Assembly: GCA_025458525.1 (NCBI GenBank)
Contig: JALOSF010000031.1
Location: forward strand, 1-50,599
DNA length: 50,599 nucleotides
Source: Cypionkella sp.
GTDB taxonomy: Bacteria; Pseudomonadota; Alphaproteobacteria; Rhodobacterales; Rhodobacteraceae
Reading direction: 5' to 3'
Position numbers and translations under genes: made by a program. The notes beneath the pieces are model-generated. The model made no database searches. It was not told the origin of the DNA and saw only the letters and a program-made list of their open reading frames with translations. Below, one piece after another: positions 19,382 through 28,584 of the stretch (position 1 is its first letter; every line of letters begins with the position of its first letter).

Positions 19382-20647
19382 ATGAAAACGCAGGTAAAAT
19401 GGCGAATGACGGCGGCTGCCGTGACGGCATCTCTGCTGGCGGCTCCGGCGCTGGCCGAGCCTTTGTTCTGGTCCACACAGGCCAAGCCAGTCGAGGAAAG
19501 CCAGAAGATGCGCGAACAGGTTCTGGCCGGGTTTCCGGGCGGGGTGGATTATCAGGCCTCGGACGAAGGGCCGTGGCTGACCCGGATGCAGGCCGAATTG
19601 CAGGCCGGGTCCGGCACGATTGCGGTGCTGGGGGGCCTGCATGGCGATCTGTCCTCGCTTGGGGCCGAGTTGGTGGACCTGTCGGGCATTGACAGCGCGG
19701 GCGTCGGCCCGGCGATGATGGAACTGGGCAAGCTGGGGACAGCCGAGCAGAAATATATCCCCTGGATGCAGGCGACCTATCTGATGGTGGCCAACCGCAA
19801 GGCGCTGGAATTCCTGCCCGAGGGGGCGGATCTGAACGCCCTGACCTATGACCAGCTGATCGCCTGGGCCAAGGCCACGGCCGAGGCGACGGGCGGGCCG
19901 AAGTTCGGCTTTCCGGCCGGGCCGCAGGGGTTGAAGCACCGGTTTTTCCAAGGCTTCCTGCTGCCCGCCTATACCAGATCGACGGTGACAGAGTTCCGCT
20001 CGGACGCGGCGGTGGTGGCGTGGCAGAAGTTCCGCGAGCTGTGGCAATACACCAATCCGGCGGCGACCAACTATTCCTTCATGCAAGAACAGCTTGTGAC
20101 CGAGGAGGTCTGGATCGCCTTTGACCACGTGGCGCGGATTGCCGATGCGTTCAATCAGCGCCCTGAGGATTTCGTGGCCTTCCCGGCCCCCGCTGGCCCC
20201 GAGGGGCGGGCGTTCATGCCGGTGGTGGCGGGGATTGCCGTGCCGCGCACCGCGCCGGATATGGAGCAGTCGAAGGCTTTGGTGGCCTATATGCTGAAAC
20301 CCGAAACCCAGATTGAAACGCTGCGGGCGACCAATTTCTTCCCGGTGATCGCGACGGAATTGCCCGACGACATGCCTGCCTCGGTCAAGGCGGCAGGTCC
20401 GGCGATTGCGGCGATGACGGGGGCACCCGATGCGCTGCCCGCGCTGCTGCCGATGGGCCTCGGCGACAAGGGCGGCCAGTTCAACCAGGTCTATAACGAC
20501 ACGTTCGAGCGGATCGTGCTGGCGGGCCAGGACATCCGCGAGGTGCTGGACTCTCAGGCCGAGGTGCTGCGCGCGCTGATGGTCGAGGCGAATGCGCCCT
20601 GCTGGGCGCCGGATGCGGCCTCGGACGGCCCCTGCCCGGTGAACTGA
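19382..20647 (+). CDS. Carbohydrate ABC transporter substrate-binding protein
   Basis: The gene encodes 421 residues with a signal peptide (cleavage after APALA, about residue 25). The mature part is a class I/cluster B sugar-binding protein of the MalE/UgpB type (extracellular family 1). It binds the solute in the periplasm and passes it to the two permeases that follow. AGGGAGAAG just before the ATG is a good ribosome site. Two Cys near the C-terminus (APCWAPDAASDGPCPVN) may form a disulfide. The substrate is inferred from the downstream GH63-type enzyme. Confidence 0.92.
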   Translation: MKTQVKWRMTAAAVTASLLAAPALAEPLFWSTQAKPVEESQKMREQVLAGFPGGVDYQASDEGPWLTRMQAELQAGSGTIAVLGGLHGDLSSLGAELVDLSGIDSAGVGPAMMELGKLGTAEQKYIPWMQATYLMVANRKALEFLPEGADLNALTYDQLIAWAKATAEATGGPKFGFPAGPQGLKHRFFQGFLLPAYTRSTVTEFRSDAAVVAWQKFRELWQYTNPAATNYSFMQEQLVTEEVWIAFDHVARIADAFNQRPEDFVAFPAPAGPEGRAFMPVVAGIAVPRTAPDMEQSKALVAYMLKPETQIETLRATNFFPVIATELPDDMPASVKAAGPAIAAMTGAPDALPALLPMGLGDKGGQFNQVYNDTFERIVLAGQDIREVLDSQAEVLRALMVEANAPCWAPDAASDGPCPVN

Positions 20648-20731
20648 TCTCGTGAACTGAGCCTAAATGGCCGGGGCGCGGCACCTGCGCCCCGGCTGCC
20701 TGACCGTCCCTGAACAGCGAAGGACACGGCC

Positions 20732-21574
20732 ATGCCGCGTATGCTTCCCTATCTGCTGCTTTTGCCGGCAACGGCCTTTTTGTGCCTGTTTTTCCTCTAT
20801 CCCTTTGTGCAGGTCGCGCATGACAGCGTGATGCGCAACGCGGCCTATACGCTGGAGAATTTCACCCGCATGGCCGGGCATTGGAAGTTTTCCACCGCGT
20901 TCTGGAACACCATGCTGCTGGCCGCTGTGGTGGTGCCCATTCAGCTTGCGATGGCGCTGACGATGGCGAGCATCGTGACCAAGTTGCAGCGCGGGCGGTC
21001 GAGCATCCTTTACATCTTTGCGATCCCCTTGGGGATTTCCGATCTGGCCGCCGGGTTGATCTGGCTGTCGGTGTTTGAACAGTCGGGCTTCCTGAACAGC
21101 CTGCTGGTGGGTCTTGGCGTGGTGGATCAGCCGATCCTGCTGCTGGGGTATCAGAACACCTGGGTCATCTTCATCGCCATCGTGCTGGCCGAGGTGTGGC
21201 GGGCGACCGCGATCATGATGGTGATCCTTGTCGCGGGGATGGGCCTGATCCCCAAGGAATATGGCGAGGCGGCGGATGTGTTTGGCGCATCGCGCTGGCA
21301 GAAGTTCCGCCGTGTGACCCTGCCGATGCTGAAGCCCAGCCTTCAGACCGCGTTGATCCTGCGCGTCATTCTGGCCTTCGAGGTGTTTGCGGTCGTGGTC
21401 GCGCTTGGCGGCACGCAATTGCCGGTGCTGATGAGTGAAACCTATCACTGGCAGTTCCAGATGCAGGAACGCGGGGTGGCGGCGGCCTTTGCCATGGTGA
21501 TCCTGGCGGTGTCGGTGGCCTTTACCATCTTGATCCTGCGCCTGCTGCATGTGCCAAAGGGGGCAAGGGTATGA
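20732..21574 (+). CDS. Sugar ABC transporter permease (MalF type)
   Basis: The gene encodes 280 residues with six predicted membrane helices. The cytoplasmic EAA loop is visible as EYGEAADVFGASRWQKFRRV, followed by LPMLKPSL, which contacts the ATPase. It is the first of two inner-membrane permeases of the carbohydrate importer and overlaps the second by four bases (ATGA), so the pair is translationally coupled. Confidence 0.93.
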   Translation: MPRMLPYLLLLPATAFLCLFFLYPFVQVAHDSVMRNAAYTLENFTRMAGHWKFSTAFWNTMLLAAVVVPIQLAMALTMASIVTKLQRGRSSILYIFAIPLGISDLAAGLIWLSVFEQSGFLNSLLVGLGVVDQPILLLGYQNTWVIFIAIVLAEVWRATAIMMVILVAGMGLIPKEYGEAADVFGASRWQKFRRVTLPMLKPSLQTALILRVILAFEVFAVVVALGGTQLPVLMSETYHWQFQMQERGVAAAFAMVILAVSVAFTILILRLLHVPKGARV

Positions 21575-22392
21575 CCGAGACAACCACCATTCGCCGGGCG
21601 GGCAACCGCGTCTTTATCGCCGGGGTTGCCCTGCTGATCCTGTGGGTTCTGCTGCCGATCTGGCTGTTGTTCGTCAACGCTTTGTCGGCCCCGGCCGAGG
21701 TGACGGGCTTTCCCAAGCGGATCATCCCGTCGTTCAACCTTGACTCGCTGTCGTTCTTTTTCGGATTTTCCGGCGTGATCGATGCGCTGTGGAATTCGGT
21801 CAAGGTGGCCTCTGTCACCATGATCCTGTCGATCGGGGTGGGCGCGCCTGCGGGCTATGCGCTGTCGCGGTTCGATTTTCCGGGCAAGGAAGTGTTCCGC
21901 TTTCTGGTGGTGATGACGCGGGCCTTTCCGCTGCCGCTGCTGGCGCTGCCGCTGGCGGTGATGTTCATCCGCACGGGTCTTGATGACACCATCCTTGGGC
22001 TTGCGCTGGTGCATACCACGCTGGCGCTGCCCTTTGCGGTGTTGATCACCTATTCGCTGTTTTCCGGCATTCCGCTGGAGTTGGAGGAGGCGGCGTGGAC
22101 GCTGGGCTGTAACCGCGTGCAGGCCTTCATCAAGGTGATCTTGCCGTTGGCGGCACCGGGGATTGCAGCATCGGCGGTCTTTGCCTTTGTCATCAGCTGG
22201 AACGAGGTGTTTGCGGCCGCCGTGCTGACGATTGAAAACCGCACGCTGACGGCCTTCCTGCTGCAATCGCTGGATGTGTCGCCCTTGCCGCTGAAATTTG
22301 CCGGGGGCGCTGCGCTGGTGCTGCCTGCTTTGTTCTTCATCTTTGCCGTTCGCAAATACCTGTTTGCGATGTGGGGCATCGCCAATCGTTAA
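21571..22392 (+). CDS. Sugar ABC transporter permease (MalG type)
   Basis: The gene encodes 273 residues with six membrane helices and the EAA loop PLELEEAAWTLGCNRVQAFI, then KVILPLAAPG. It is the second permease of the importer, of the MalG/carbohydrate uptake transporter-1 type. Its start overlaps the upstream permease, and the ATPase gene follows after eight bases, so the four transporter genes form one unit. Confidence 0.93.
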   Translation: MTETTTIRRAGNRVFIAGVALLILWVLLPIWLLFVNALSAPAEVTGFPKRIIPSFNLDSLSFFFGFSGVIDALWNSVKVASVTMILSIGVGAPAGYALSRFDFPGKEVFRFLVVMTRAFPLPLLALPLAVMFIRTGLDDTILGLALVHTTLALPFAVLITYSLFSGIPLELEEAAWTLGCNRVQAFIKVILPLAAPGIAASAVFAFVISWNEVFAAAVLTIENRTLTAFLLQSLDVSPLPLKFAGGAALVLPALFFIFAVRKYLFAMWGIANR

Positions 22393-22400
22393 GGGGGGTC

Positions 22401-23438
22401 ATGATGGCCGTTATCGAAATCAAGCAGGTCGCAAAGAGCTTTGGCAGCTTTACCGCGCTGCATTCGGTCGATCTGACGATCGCAGATCAGGAATTCATGG
22501 TGCTGCTGGGCGCATCGGGCTGTGGCAAGACCACGCTGCTTCGCATCATCGCGGGGCTGGAGACGCCGACGACGGGCGAGGTCTGGATCGGCGGGCGGCG
22601 GGTGGACCATTTGCCCCCGCGTGAGCGTGGCATCGCGATGGTATTTCAGAATTACGCGGTGTTTCCGCATCTGACGGTGTTTGAAAACATCGCCTTTGGT
22701 CTGCGCATGAAAAAGGTGCCGCAGGCCGAGGTGGACCGCCGGGTGAAGCGCACCGCCGAGTTGATGCATATCGAGCAATTGCTGAAACGCTATTCCGGGC
22801 AGCTTTCGGGCGGGCAGCGCCAGCGTGTTGCGGTGGCGCGTGCGCTGGCGATGGAGCCGGATGTGATCTTGATGGACGAGCCTTTGTCCAACCTTGACGC
22901 GCTGCTGCGGCTGGAAATGCGGGCCGAGTTGAAGGGGGTTCTGGCGGAATCCAAGACCACCACGATCTATGTGACCCATGATCAGGTCGAGGCGATGAGC
23001 CTTGCCGACCGCATTTCGGTGATGAACGGCGGGCGCATCGTGCAGGCGGCCAACCCGGTCGAGGTGTATCGCAACCCCGCCGCGCGCTTTGTCGGCAGTT
23101 TCATCGGCAACCCGCCGATGAATTTCCTGACCGCGCAGCCTGCGGGGGCGGGCAAATGGCAGGTGGCGGGACAGGTTTTTGACGGGCCAGCCGCCGCCGC
23201 CGCCGAATTCGCCATCCGCCCCGAGGATCTGCACCCCAGCGAATCCGGCCTGCCCGCCGAGGTGCGCGTGGTGGAGCCGCTGGGTCCCCATACGCTTGTG
23301 ACCGCATCGGTCGCGGGCCAGCCGTTCCGCGCCGTGCTGGAAAGCACGCTGACGCCGCGCCCCGGCGACATGATCCACCTTGCCCCTGTGCCGGACCGCA
23401 TCCGCTGGTTCGACCCTGCCACCCAATCTGCTTTGTGA
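22401..23438 (+). CDS. Sugar ABC transporter ATP-binding protein (MalK/UgpC type)
   Basis: The gene encodes 345 residues. Walker A GASGCGKT is at residues 37-44, Q-loop [12 protein letters not shown] near 82, signature LSGGQ at 135-139, Walker B VILMDEP at 155-161, and the switch His in VTHDQVEAM. The C-terminal part is a TOBE regulatory domain. Hydrolysis of ATP by a dimer powers import through the two permeases. A second ATG follows at 22404; with GGGGGG just upstream either could be the start. Confidence 0.95.
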   Translation: MMAVIEIKQVAKSFGSFTALHSVDLTIADQEFMVLLGASGCGKTTLLRIIAGLETPTTGEVWIGGRRVDHLPPRERGIAMVFQNYAVFPHLTVFENIAFGLRMKKVPQAEVDRRVKRTAELMHIEQLLKRYSGQLSGGQRQRVAVARALAMEPDVILMDEPLSNLDALLRLEMRAELKGVLAESKTTTIYVTHDQVEAMSLADRISVMNGGRIVQAANPVEVYRNPAARFVGSFIGNPPMNFLTAQPAGAGKWQVAGQVFDGPAAAAAEFAIRPEDLHPSESGLPAEVRVVEPLGPHTLVTASVAGQPFRAVLESTLTPRPGDMIHLAPVPDRIRWFDPATQSAL

Positions 23439-23450
23439 AAGACCACGCCC

Positions 23451-24710
23451 ATGACATCGCTGACCGAAAACGCCATTGAAATCCTGCGCGAAAATGATCG
23501 CGGCCATTACACCGTGCCGACCAAGGGGCTGTATCCGTTCCAGTGGAACTGGGATTCCTGCCTGACCGCGCTTGGCCAGCGGCATTTTGACGAGGCGCGC
23601 GCCTGGACCGAGATTGACACGCTGTTCGCGCATCAATGGCCCTGCGGGATGGTGCCGCATATCGTGTTTCATAAGCATGACGACGGCTATTTCCCCGGCC
23701 CAGATATCTGGGCGACCGGGCGGCCTGTGCCGACATCGGGGATCACCCAGCCTGCGGTGGCGGGCTTTGCGCTGCGCCGCTTGTATGACCGGGCCGCCGA
23801 CAAGGCGGCGGCCGAGGCGCGGGTGCGGGACCTGCTGCCCAAGGTGGCGGCATGGCACCGCTGGTTCTATGCAACGCGCGATCCTGGCGCGACCGGGTTG
23901 GTCGCGATCATCCATCCGTGGGAGGCCGGGCGCGACAATTCCATCGATTGGGACGCGCCGTTCGAGCGGGTGCCGACCGAAGGCATTGCCCCCTACACCC
24001 GCCGCGACACCCAGCACGCAAACCCCGCGCATCGCCCCACCAAGGAGCAATACGACCGCTATCTGTGGCTGGTCGAGCATTTCCGGGCGCTGAACTGGGA
24101 CACGGCAAAGCTGCATGACGCATCGCCGTTTCAGGTGGTGGACCCCGGTTTCAACGCCATCCTGATCCGCGCCTGCACCGATCTGGCCGATCTGGCCGAC
24201 GGCTTGGGAGAGGCGGCGTTGGCGGCGGAAAACCGCACCTATGCGGCGCGGGGATTGGCGGCGATGGAAACCCTGTGGTCAGAGCCGCATGGGCAATACC
24301 TGTGCCTCGACCGGGTCACGGGAGAGTTGATCGAGTCTGCCTCCATCGGCGGGCTGCTGGCGGCGTTTTGCGCCATCCCGGCCGATCGGGCGCGGGCGAT
24401 TGCCGCCACCATTGACGGGCACGGCACGCCTTACCGCGTGGCAAGCCACCCGCCCGCCGATCCGCGCTTTGACTCCAAACGCTATTGGCGGGGTCCGGTC
24501 TGGCTTGTGGTCAATTACATGATCGCCGATGGGCTGGCGCGGGCGGGGGTGCAGGAGGCGGCGGATCGGATCACCGCCTCCAGCCTTGATCTTATCCGCA
24601 CAAGCGGCTTTGCTGAGTATTACGACCCGATCTCGGGCGAGCCCTTGGGCGGCGGGCGGTTTACCTGGACGGCAGCCATGGTGCTGGAATTCCTGTCGAT
24701 GGAGGGCTGA
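23451..24710 (+). CDS. GH63-type glycoside hydrolase, glucosylglycerate/mannosylglycerate hydrolase-like
   Basis: The gene encodes 419 residues forming an (alpha/alpha)6-barrel hydrolase of the MGH1/GH63 type. Family features are YPFQWNWDSC near residue 35, HKHDDGYFPGPDIW, IIHPWEAGRDNS, SKRYWRGPVWLVVNYM, and YYDPISGEPLGG close to the C-terminus. The Asp of WNWDSC and the Glu of SGEPLGG sit where the catalytic pair lies in characterised mannosylglycerate and glucosylglycerate hydrolases; this placement is from memory of the family. No signal peptide is present, so it acts on imported substrate in the cytoplasm. It lies between the transporter and a PIG-L deacetylase. Exact substrate is not proven. 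Confidence 0.85.
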   Translation: MTSLTENAIEILRENDRGHYTVPTKGLYPFQWNWDSCLTALGQRHFDEARAWTEIDTLFAHQWPCGMVPHIVFHKHDDGYFPGPDIWATGRPVPTSGITQPAVAGFALRRLYDRAADKAAAEARVRDLLPKVAAWHRWFYATRDPGATGLVAIIHPWEAGRDNSIDWDAPFERVPTEGIAPYTRRDTQHANPAHRPTKEQYDRYLWLVEHFRALNWDTAKLHDASPFQVVDPGFNAILIRACTDLADLADGLGEAALAAENRTYAARGLAAMETLWSEPHGQYLCLDRVTGELIESASIGGLLAAFCAIPADRARAIAATIDGHGTPYRVASHPPADPRFDSKRYWRGPVWLVVNYMIADGLARAGVQEAADRITASSLDLIRTSGFAEYYDPISGEPLGGGRFTWTAAMVLEFLSMEG

Positions 24711-24713
24711 GCG

Positions 24714-25397
24714 GTGAAGATCCTGGCCATAGGCGCGCATCCCGACGATCTGGAGATTTTTGCCTATGGCACCTTGGCCGCGTGGCGCGCGATGGGGGCG
24801 GAACTGGTGCTGGCCATCGCGACAGACGGGGCCAAGGGCGGCACCCAGCCGCCCGAGGTCTTGCGCAAACTGCGCGCGGATGAAACGACGGCAGCCTTGG
24901 CCGCGCTGGGGACGCCGCGTCTGATGGGGTTTGCGGATGGCGGGCTGCATGCCGACGCGGCTTTGGTCGAGGCTTTGCGCGATTTGATCGCAGAGGTTCG
25001 GCCCGCACTGGTGCTGACCCATGCGCCGAACGATTACCATGCCGATCACCGCGCGCTGTCGGCGGCACTGGGCCAGGCGGCGGGGTTCGGAGTGCCGGTC
25101 TTGTGGATGGACACGCTGAACGGGACCGGGTTTGCGCCCACGCATTGGGTGGATGTGACCGCCTATTGGGCGGCCAAGGAGGCGGCCATCCGCGCGCATC
25201 ACAGTCAGGACCCCGAACGCTTTGTGCAGATGGCCAATCGTCAGGCGGCGTTCCGGGCCGGGGAATGCAATGCCCCGGTGAGCGAACGGGCCGAGGCGTT
25301 CCGGTTCGAGCCACGCTTTCCCTTTGCCGATATCCGGGCGCTGCTGCCCCCTGCCCCGGCGTTGCGCCCGATCGGGCGGCGCGATGTCAGCGGGTAA
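24714..25397 (+). CDS. PIG-L family deacetylase
   Basis: The gene encodes 227 residues and starts with GTG, three bases after the hydrolase stop. The zinc site is visible as AHPDD (His9, Asp12) and NDYHADH (His112), with Asp11 as likely general base. Family members remove acetyl groups from N-acetylglucosamine-type sugars, as in LmbE, MshB and BshB. In this operon it would act on a sugar product or a modified form of the imported glycoside. Its last bases overlap the convergent arsJ gene by 11 bases. Confidence 0.9.
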   Translation: MKILAIGAHPDDLEIFAYGTLAAWRAMGAELVLAIATDGAKGGTQPPEVLRKLRADETTAALAALGTPRLMGFADGGLHADAALVEALRDLIAEVRPALVLTHAPNDYHADHRALSAALGQAAGFGVPVLWMDTLNGTGFAPTHWVDVTAYWAAKEAAIRAHHSQDPERFVQMANRQAAFRAGECNAPVSERAEAFRFEPRFPFADIRALLPPAPALRPIGRRDVSG

Positions 25398-26664
25398 GCC
25401 TGCGCGCCGCAAGCCAGCTTGCCGCCGCCATCAGGCCGGCGGTGGCAAGACAGAGCGGCAGACCGCCAAACTGATAGCTTAGCCCCGAAAGAAGCGTGCC
25501 GATCAACCGCCCCGCCGCATTGGCCATGTAGTAGAAGCCGACATCGCGCGTGATCCGCTCGGCCGAGCCGAAGGCAAGGATCAGATAGGAGTGGACCGAG
25601 GAGTTGACCGCAAAGACAAACCCGAACAGCAACAGTCCCGCGATCAGCGCCGTTGTGAGCCATGGCGCAGGCCCGCCCGAAGCATAGGCCAATCCGGCCA
25701 AGGCAAAGGGGATCGGGACCAGAAAGCCCGCCCAATGCACCGCCTTGCGCGTGATTTCGACCTCGGGCTGGGCCTTGCCGCCCAGAATGCGGGGGGCCAG
25801 CGCCTGAACGGCACCATAGGCCATGATCCAGAGCGCCATGAAACTGCCCACGATGAAGAACGCCTCGCGCCGACCCTCGGCCGTGCCATCAGACAGCACG
25901 GCCTGAAAATAGATCGGAATGCCGACGACGAACCACACATCGCGCGCCCCGAACAGGAAAAGTCGCGCGAGAGACAAACGGTTCACCCGTGCGTCGCGGG
26001 ACCGCCAGCCGCCCCAACTGTCCTCGGCCTTCATGCGACCGGGCAGACCGGCCGGCAGGAACAAAAGCACGGCGATCAGGATGACTGTCAGACCACCGGC
26101 CATGCCCCAGACCGCGGGGCCAAAGCCCGCCAGCGCCAGCAGCGCCGCGCCAAGGAAGAAACCAAGGCCCTTGACCGCGTTCTTTGACCCGGTGAGTGCC
26201 GAAACCCAGCCAAAGAGGCCCCCACCCTCGGCCGGCGCAAGCAGCTTGACGGCCGATTTCGACGACATCTTGGCCAGATCCTTGGCGACACCCGACACGC
26301 CCTGCACCGCCATCACAAAGGCGACCGAGGCGACCATGCCCCAGGCGGGATCCAGTTGTGCCAGCGCCACCAATGCGGCGATCTGCAACGCCAGCCCGCC
26401 ATATAATGTGGCCGCAAGACCAAACCGCGCCGCCAGCCAGCCCGCGCACAGGTTGGTGACGATGCCAGCAAGTTCATACAGCAGGAACAGCCATGCAAGT
26501 TGCAGCGGCGAAAAGCCCAAGCCGTTGAAATGCAGCAGGACCAGCATCCGCAACGCCCCGTCCGAGAGCATGAAGGCCCAATATGCCGCTGTTACGGCGG
26601 CATAGGCACGCAGAGGATTAACCGAGGGAGGCGGCGTGCCCCGGGACGGATCATCTTTGGTCAT
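25387..26664 (-). CDS. arsJ: ArsJ, organoarsenical efflux MFS permease
   Basis: The gene encodes 425 residues with about 12 membrane helices in the major facilitator pattern. The N-terminal segment AAYWAFMLSDGALRMLVLLH, the central KDLAKMSSKSAVKLL and GSKNAVKGLGFFLG are characteristic of ArsJ rather than of general MFS pumps. ArsJ exports 1-arseno-3-phosphoglycerate, an unstable product that breaks down to arsenate outside. It is the last gene of an arsRC-gapdh-arsJ operon, starting three bases after the GAPDH gene, and this context is the diagnostic pairing for the family. Confidence 0.93.
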   Translation of the reverse strand: MTKDDPSRGTPPPSVNPLRAYAAVTAAYWAFMLSDGALRMLVLLHFNGLGFSPLQLAWLFLLYELAGIVTNLCAGWLAARFGLAATLYGGLALQIAALVALAQLDPAWGMVASVAFVMAVQGVSGVAKDLAKMSSKSAVKLLAPAEGGGLFGWVSALTGSKNAVKGLGFFLGAALLALAGFGPAVWGMAGGLTVILIAVLLFLPAGLPGRMKAEDSWGGWRSRDARVNRLSLARLFLFGARDVWFVVGIPIYFQAVLSDGTAEGRREAFFIVGSFMALWIMAYGAVQALAPRILGGKAQPEVEITRKAVHWAGFLVPIPFALAGLAYASGGPAPWLTTALIAGLLLFGFVFAVNSSVHSYLILAFGSAERITRDVGFYYMANAAGRLIGTLLSGLSYQFGGLPLCLATAGLMAAASWLAARRLTR

Positions 26665-26667
26665 GCG

Positions 26668-27675
26668 TCACATTCGGCTTGCCACCATGCGCGCGATGTC
26701 GGCGAGGCGGCACGCATAGCCCCATTCGTTGTCATACCAGGCATAGATCTTGACTTGCGTGCCCCCTGTCACAAGCGTCGAAGGCGCATCGATGATCGCC
26801 GAGCGGGGGTCGTTCAGGAAATCCGACGATACGAGAGGGCGGGATTCATAGCCCAGGATGCCCCGAAGCGGGCCCTCCGCAGCGGCCTGAAGCAGGCCGT
26901 TCACCTCCTCCACCGTGGTTGCACGTTCGACCTCGAACACGCAATCGGTGAGAGAGGCATTGAGCAGTGGCACACGGATGGCATGGCCATCAAGACGGCC
27001 CTTCAACTCGGGATAGATCAGCGCGATGGCGGTCGCCGAGCCCGTGCTGGTGGGGATCAGGTTCATCAGCGCCGAGCGGGCGCGGCGCATGTCCTTGGCC
27101 GGGCGGTCCGCGATGGTTTGCGTGTTGGTCACGTCATGAATGGTCGTGATGGAGCCGTGGCGAATGCCAAGATGTTCGTGAATCACCTTGACCACGGGCG
27201 CCAGACAATTGGTCGTGCAAGAGGCGGCTGTGATAAGGGGCTGGTAACCGTCGTAAAGGTGGTGGTTCACGCCATAGACAAGGTTCAGCGCGCCACCGTC
27301 CTTGACCGGAGCCGAGACAATGACCTTTTTCACCCCTGCGTCGAAATAGGGCGCGGTGCGGGCCGCGGTTTTGAACACGCCCGTGCAATCTATCACCACA
27401 TCGATACCCAGCTCGCGCAGCGCGAGCGCGTCGATCGACTTTTCCTGCGTCAGCCTGATGTCCTGACCCGCCACGATCAACCGACCGGGGGCATGGCTTA
27501 CAGGCGTGGACCAGCGACCATGAACCGAGTCGAACTCCAACAAAAGGGCGTGCTGTTCTGCATCCCCTGCCGGGTCGTTCACCAGGACAAGGTCGCCGCC
27601 CGCGCCAGCGTCGATCAGGTTGCGCAGGACCAGTTTGCCGATGCGGCCAAGGCCGTTGAGAGCGATACGTGTCAT
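26668..27675 (-). CDS. ArsJ-associated glyceraldehyde-3-phosphate dehydrogenase
   Basis: The gene encodes 335 residues with the complete enzyme: NAD-binding NGLGRIGK at residues 7-14, catalytic Cys153 in ASCTTNC, and His in the following [11 protein letters not shown]. The housekeeping enzyme forms 1,3-bisphosphoglycerate; with arsenate in place of phosphate it makes 1-arseno-3-phosphoglycerate. This copy lies between arsRC and arsJ with three-base gaps on each side, which marks it as the arsenate-dedicated paralogue. A separate glycolytic copy is expected elsewhere in the genome. Confidence 0.95.
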   Translation of the reverse strand: MTRIALNGLGRIGKLVLRNLIDAGAGGDLVLVNDPAGDAEQHALLLEFDSVHGRWSTPVSHAPGRLIVAGQDIRLTQEKSIDALALRELGIDVVIDCTGVFKTAARTAPYFDAGVKKVIVSAPVKDGGALNLVYGVNHHLYDGYQPLITAASCTTNCLAPVVKVIHEHLGIRHGSITTIHDVTNTQTIADRPAKDMRRARSALMNLIPTSTGSATAIALIYPELKGRLDGHAIRVPLLNASLTDCVFEVERATTVEEVNGLLQAAAEGPLRGILGYESRPLVSSDFLNDPRSAIIDAPSTLVTGGTQVKIYAWYDNEWGYACRLADIARMVASRM

Positions 27676-27678
27676 GGG

Positions 27679-28512
27679 TCAGCCCTTTGCATCGGTCTGA
27701 ATGCCGATCGCATCGACACGTGCTTGCAGCGACAGGCGGCTGAGTGTGTCGAAGGGCAGTTCGACAAAGGCGGCAATCCGCCGCCGCAGCGCCGCATAGG
27801 TCTGGGCAAAGACAAGCGCCCGCTCTGCGTCGGTTCCTGTGGCCTTGACCGGGTCGGGCAAACCCCAGTGGCCGGTGATCGGCTGCCCCGGCCAGGGTGG
27901 GCACTCCTCAGCGGCGGCGGTGTCGCAGACCGTAAAGACGAAATCCATGACCGGTGCGCCGGGCTGCTGATATTCGGAGATATGCTTGGACCGCAGGGCG
28001 TTGATGTCATGGCCGTTGCGGCGCAGGACATCCAGAGCAAAGGGGTTCAGGCTGCTGCTTGGGCGGGTTCCGGCGGAAAATGCGTTGACCTTGCCCTGCC
28101 CCAAATCGCGAAGCAGCGCTTCGGCGAAAATCGAGCGGGCAGAGTTGCCCGAGCAGATGAAAAGCGCGTTGAAACGGCTGTCGGCCATGCGAGGGGGATC
28201 CTGTGCGAGAGGGGCAAGCACATCGGGGCGTCCTCGCGCGACATCAAGCGCGAGAAAGCCGATGAGGCTTTCGGTGGTATCGAGATTGGCGGAATACAAA
28301 AGCGCCCGGCCCTGCCGCTCGACCTGCGCCAATCCGGCAGCGGTCAAGTCAGCGAGGTGATGCGACAGCGTGTTGGGCTTTAGCCCAAGCGCTTGGGCGA
28401 TTTCGGTCGGACGGGCCGCGCGGGGCGCAAAGCGCATCAGAAGCCGAAACACGGCAAGGCGGTCGGGATGGCCGAGGGTGGTGAAGGCTTGGGCAGCGCG
28501 AATTTGTTCCAT
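27679..28512 (-). CDS. ArsR-ArsC fusion: ArsR-type HTH regulator joined to LMW-phosphatase arsenate reductase
   Basis: The gene encodes 277 residues in two domains. Residues 1-100 are an ArsR-type winged helix (PTEIAQALGLKPNTLSHHLA, then GLAQVERQGRALLYSANL). Residues 113-250 are a low-molecular-weight phosphatase/ArsC domain: P-loop CSGNSARS with nucleophile Cys120 and Arg126, the resolving pair Cys196 and Cys204 in VCDTAAAEECP, and the acid Asp220 in WGLPDP. It would repress the operon and reduce arsenate with thioredoxin-type cycling. The HTH half has no cysteine at all, so it lacks the usual As(III) site. An inverted repeat abuts the start codon. Confidence 0.92.
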   Translation of the reverse strand: MEQIRAAQAFTTLGHPDRLAVFRLLMRFAPRAARPTEIAQALGLKPNTLSHHLADLTAAGLAQVERQGRALLYSANLDTTESLIGFLALDVARGRPDVLAPLAQDPPRMADSRFNALFICSGNSARSIFAEALLRDLGQGKVNAFSAGTRPSSSLNPFALDVLRRNGHDINALRSKHISEYQQPGAPVMDFVFTVCDTAAAEECPPWPGQPITGHWGLPDPVKATGTDAERALVFAQTYAALRRRIAAFVELPFDTLSRLSLQARVDAIGIQTDAKG

Positions 28513-28533
28513 AATTCCTGAATGACGGAATTA
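28512..28533. promoter_or_regulatory. Inverted repeat at the arsRC start, likely ArsR operator
   Basis: TAATTCC and GGAATTA, separated by eight bases, form a 22-base inverted repeat that begins on the first base of the arsRC start codon. Position and size suit an ArsR-family site where binding blocks transcription or the ribosome. AGGAA within the repeat doubles as the ribosome site. Confidence 0.7.
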
Positions 28534-28584
28534 ATGGCGCGCGTCCAATGAATGTTTCATGACGCAACGGTGACAGCACACCTG

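Noticed and set aside
26500-28383. Plus-strand open frame across GAPDH and arsRC
   Set aside because: It is antisense to two enzymes with intact catalytic motifs; the product is His/Arg-rich and unlike any family.
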